A stretch of DNA of 64,000 bases from an uncultured Cellulophaga sp. (GTDB lineage: Bacteria > Bacteroidota > Bacteroidia > Flavobacteriales > Flavobacteriaceae), in the NCBI GenBank assembly GCA_947496695.1, contig CANMEI010000008.1, positions 171,160-235,159 of the forward strand, read 5' to 3'. The notes under the pieces are model-generated. The model ran no database searches. It was not told where the DNA came from and saw only the letters and a program-made list of their open reading frames with translations. A program made the position numbers and the translations under genes. This document shows, piece after piece, positions 61,017 to 64,000 of the stretch. The first letter of the stretch is position 1. Each line of letters begins with the position of its first letter.

Positions 61017-64000
61017 ATGAATAGCAGATTAATTTTTGTAAAACTAATTCTACTCGGATTTTTCTCTATTATTCATCTTTCTTTTAAAAATGTTGAAGTA
61101 AACAATACTTTAATTAATAGTAAATTAAATTCGAATAATAAAGCTTTTGCATTTGCCCCTCCGACATTTACAGGTTGTGATTCGGGATCACTAAATGTAC
61201 AAATAAATTATACATCTGGTGTTTGCGGGGCAACAGTTATATGGAATGAACCAACCGCTTCTGTGGATGCTATTTCAGTAACAAGTAATTACCAACCAGG
61301 TGATAATATTTTAACTGGAACTACAGCGATTGTTTATCGAGCAGAAAATGCAGCTGGTGAAATAGGTATTTGTACTTTTAATGTAACTGTTGAAGATAAT
61401 GAAAACCCTACTTTTAATGTTTTTCCTTCTGATGTAACTTTAACAGCTGACCCAAATACTTGTACGGCATCTTATTCATGGGATGAACCTGAAGTTTTAG
61501 ATAACTGTCCTGCGGGTGAAGGTTATGCTCCAGTTTTACAAGATTTTGAATCTAACTTAAATCAATGTTACGAATTTTCTAGAACATCTATAAGTAGTGG
61601 TGGTGAAATTAATGGAACTAATAATCTAGAAGCAACTTCATTATCAAGCTTGACTTTTTTCACAAGTACGCTTGTAACACCAGTATTATATTTTAATGGA
61701 GAGGGTGAAATTTCATTTTCACATTCAATCAATACCGTAGCGAATGATGCAGAAATACATGTAGATATATTAGATAGCGATGATAATGTTGTACAAACAG
61801 ATTATTTTAGTGAAATATATACAACAACATCAGTTGAACAAGAAAATATTCCATTTACACTTACGGGAAATTATAAAATTAGAATTAGATATTCTTCTAA
61901 TGTTTTCAATAATACAACTCAAGTAGCTTATTTAGACGATTTGTTATTACCTGGTACTATCGTTACAAATTTAAATGATACTAATTGTGATTTGGCAGAA
62001 TTGTCTGCAATTCGTACTGATGGGAATGGTAAGGTAAATGGAGGCGATTTCGAAATTGGAACGACAACAATTAAATATACCGTTATTGACGCAAACAATA
62101 ATTTAACTGTAAATTCATTTAATATTACTGTAATAAATGATTTAAGCGCTCCTACAGGAAATACACAATACACATATTGTGAAGGTGATACCGTTCCTAC
62201 AATGACAGTAACTGTTGATGATTCTGCAGGCGAAACTGCAAATTGGTATGATTCGGCTGGTAACCTTGTAGCATCTAATACTACTACTTATACTGCGCCA
62301 TCGAGTACTGAAGCTTATAGGAATTATTCAGTATATGCAGAAAATGCTAATGGGTGTTCTAGTGATACATTTATATCTATTGATTTAATTCAGTTTCCAT
62401 TACCAGATGCGCCAACTGCAACGTCACCTATAGAATACTGTGTTGGTGATACAGCTATACCGTTAGAAGCTACTCCTGATTCAGGAAATACGATTCAATG
62501 GTTTGATGAAGCAACAGATGGCACTATGTATGCTTCCAATCCAACACCGAGTACTACAATAGCAGGTTCTACATTTTATTATGCAGAGCAAGTAGATGCA
62601 TTTACAGGTTGTGTCAGCTCAAGAACATCTGTAGAGGTAATAGTTTATTCCTTACCAACAGCACCGATTTTATTTTCAAATACTATTGAGTATTGTGTTG
62701 GTGAGGTAGCACAAGATCTTGATAGTAGTGTGCAATCTGGATCTAATTTGATTTGGTATGATTCGGCAACTGATGGAAATATAGTGCCAGGTAATACTAT
62801 TCCTTCAACCACTAGCTCTGGAACCATTAATTATTGGGTTACAGAAACAAATACAACAACTAATTGTGAAAGTTCAAGAACACGATTAACTATTAATATT
62901 AATGATTTTCCAGTTGTTACAAGCCAACCTAGTGATGTTGAAATTTGTGAATATGAAACTGCTGTATTTACAGTAACTGTTTCAAATGCCAACTCTTATC
63001 AATGGCAAATTTATGATGGTACTACATGGATTGATTTAACTGATACAAATCCTTATAGCAATTCTTCTACTAGCTCACTTACCATAACATCTCCTAGTAC
63101 GTCAATTAATAATACAAGTTATAGATTAGTGGCTTCTAGTTCAATTGCCAGTTGTGCTGATGCAATTTCTGAAGAAAAAATACTTACAATAAACCCACAA
63201 CCAAGCGCTCCATCAGTTACAGATGTTGAATATTGCCAAGATGATATTGCGAGTGCCTTAACAGCGAGTGGAACAAACTTGTTATGGTATACTGTAGCAA
63301 CGGGAGGCACAGGAAGTACAACGGCACCAACTCCAGATACTACAAGTTCAGGAAATACATCTTATTATGTAACTCAAACTAATAGTAGTGGTTGTGAGAG
63401 TCCACGATCAGAAATAGTGGTTACGGTTTATGCATTACCAAGTGCTCCATCAGTTACAGATGTTGAATATTGCCAAAATGATACGGCCAGTGCCTTAACA
63501 GCAAGTGGAACAAACTTGCTATGGTATACAGTAGCAACGGGAGGTACAGGAACTACAACAGCACCAACGCCAAGTACAACAACAGTAGGAGATACATCAT
63601 ATTATGTAAGTCAGACTAATGGTAATGGTTGTGAAGGTCCACGATCAGAATTAGTGGTTACAATAAATTCACTTCCAACAGCACCAAGTGTAATAAGTCC
63701 TGTGGTATATTGTCAAAATGATGTTGCAAGTGCCTTAACAGCGAGTGGAACAAACTTGTTATGGTATACAGTTGCAACGGGAGGTACAGGAAGTACAACC
63801 GCTCCAACACCAAGTACAGCAACAGTAGGAGATACATCATATTATGTAAGTCAGACTAATGGTAATGGTTGTGAAGGACCACGATCAGAACTGGTAGTTA
63901 CAATAAACCCACAACCAAGCGCTCCATCAGTTACAGATGTTGAATATTGCCAAGATGATATTGCGAGTGCCTTAACAGCGAGTGGAACAAACTTGTTATG
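61017..64000 (+). CDS. giant secreted HYR/Ig-like repeat protein (3' end outside window)
   Basis: An open frame of at least 994 codons running off the window; I read it codon by codon without a stop. The N-terminus is a signal peptide-like segment (MNSRLIFVKLILLGFFS, about 1-25). HYR domain 1 covers about 55-125. HYR domain 2 (about 126-378) is interrupted by a beta-rich insertion (about 168-312). After this come Cys-containing Ig-like units (YCxGD/YCQxD and NGCxxxRS blocks) of about 80 residues, becoming nearly identical from residue 730. This is the architecture of flavobacterial surface adhesin-like proteins exported by type IX secretion; the C-terminal sorting domain would lie beyond the edge. 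Binding target unknown. Confidence 0.88.
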   Translation, partial: MNSRLIFVKLILLGFFSIIHLSFKNVEVNNTLINSKLNSNNKAFAFAPPTFTGCDSGSLNVQINYTSGVCGATVIWNEPTASVDAISVTSNYQPGDNILTGTTAIVYRAENAAGEIGICTFNVTVEDNENPTFNVFPSDVTLTADPNTCTASYSWDEPEVLDNCPAGEGYAPVLQDFESNLNQCYEFSRTSISSGGEINGTNNLEATSLSSLTFFTSTLVTPVLYFNGEGEISFSHSINTVANDAEIHVDILDSDDNVVQTDYFSEIYTTTSVEQENIPFTLTGNYKIRIRYSSNVFNNTTQVAYLDDLLLPGTIVTNLNDTNCDLAELSAIRTDGNGKVNGGDFEIGTTTIKYTVIDANNNLTVNSFNITVINDLSAPTGNTQYTYCEGDTVPTMTVTVDDSAGETANWYDSAGNLVASNTTTYTAPSSTEAYRNYSVYAENANGCSSDTFISIDLIQFPLPDAPTATSPIEYCVGDTAIPLEATPDSGNTIQWFDEATDGTMYASNPTPSTTIAGSTFYYAEQVDAFTGCVSSRTSVEVIVYSLPTAPILFSNTIEYCVGEVAQDLDSSVQSGSNLIWYDSATDGNIVPGNTIPSTTSSGTINYWVTETNTTTNCESSRTRLTININDFPVVTSQPSDVEICEYETAVFTVTVSNANSYQWQIYDGTTWIDLTDTNPYSNSSTSSLTITSPSTSINNTSYRLVASSSIASCADAISEEKILTINPQPSAPSVTDVEYCQDDIASALTASGTNLLWYTVATGGTGSTTAPTPDTTSSGNTSYYVTQTNSSGCESPRSEIVVTVYALPSAPSVTDVEYCQNDTASALTASGTNLLWYTVATGGTGTTTAPTPSTTTVGDTSYYVSQTNGNGCEGPRSELVVTINSLPTAPSVISPVVYCQNDVASALTASGTNLLWYTVATGGTGSTTAPTPSTATVGDTSYYVSQTNGNGCEGPRSELVVTINPQPSAPSVTDVEYCQDDIASALTASGTNLL
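63204..64000 (+). repeat. Tandem ~237-240-bp Ig-like repeat array
   Basis: Units begin at about 63204, 63441, 63678 and 63918 (79, 79 and 80 codons), each encoding an APS...YCQ-D-ASALTASGTNLLWYT...TGG segment. DNA identity is high across all units. The first 103 bp of the array region (63184-63286) recur exactly at 63898-64000, three units later. The array continues past the window. Confidence 0.92.

Noticed and set aside
61928..63840. Minus-strand ORFs opposite the Ig-like repeats
   Set aside because: Periodic shadows of the repeat array; the plus frame is open for the whole 2984 bp with a signal peptide and recognisable domains.
63184..64000. CRISPR-like periodicity
   Set aside because: The repeats are about 237-240 bp, in frame and protein-coding; there are no short repeats with unique spacers anywhere in the window.

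Overview
The window is strongly AT-rich DNA from a member of Bacteroidota, most likely family Flavobacteriaceae. The evidence is lineage-typical content: a SusC/SusD outer-membrane pair, a SprE/PorW-type type IX secretion lipoprotein, DUF4292, DUF4254, DUF5687, DUF6341 and DUF6427 proteins, an ATP synthase cluster without atpD/atpC, and promoters of the TTG-N18/19-TAnnTTTG type. Genus cannot be fixed from sequence alone. No tRNA, rRNA, CRISPR array, transposase or phage gene was seen. Base composition, TM-segment and alignment statements are by eye.

Layout. 1-11 kb holds housekeeping genes: plsC, trpS, dprA, an HU/SPOR-domain protein, an acyl-CoA thioesterase, then a minus-strand run of flippase, dut, sugar nucleotidyltransferase, TPR protein, DUF4292 lipoprotein and an EnvC-like protein. 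11-20 kb carries sprE, a bactofilin, an AtpZ-like protein, a small membrane protein and atpBEFHAG, all on the minus strand, with a good promoter directly before atpB and hairpins between atpE/atpF and atpA/atpG. 20-25 kb has an ABC ATPase with a DUF5687 permease, a DUF2059 protein, a PaaE-type reductase and a patatin. 25-32 kb is a compact catabolic locus (SusC, SusD, lipoprotein nucleoside hydrolase, methylthioribose-kinase-like kinase) that looks like a nucleoside or methylthioadenosine scavenging system. 32-38 kb has a DUF2064 transferase, a TetR regulator, a GT9 glycosyltransferase, DUF4254, DUF6427, DUF6341 and purD.

38-56 kb is a surface polysaccharide cluster on the minus strand: dTDP-rhamnose synthesis (rfbBACD), a Wzz-like protein, an MBOAT/SGNH acylation pair, a Wzx flippase, an AlkP-superfamily protein, a pyruvyl transferase, two glycosyltransferases, two overlapping O-antigen ligase/polymerase-family proteins, a polyprenyl glycosylphosphotransferase and a UDP-glucuronate decarboxylase. 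Together they can initiate, decorate, flip, polymerise and length-control a rhamnose- and probably xylose-containing glycan. 56-60.5 kb has a DUF6909-type protein with a nucleoside-phosphorylase-like C-terminus, a GH3 protein, an M23 peptidase and divergent tatA. From 61 kb to the edge runs one very large secreted repeat protein (HYR and Ig-like repeats), cut off by the window.

The most interesting points are the SusCD/nucleoside hydrolase/MTR-kinase-like locus, the phosphorylase-like domain in the DUF6909-type protein, the HYR domain split by an inserted domain and the near-identical repeat array in the terminal adhesin-like gene, a probable homopolymer frameshift at the 3' end of rfbD, and hairpins inside the ATP synthase operon.
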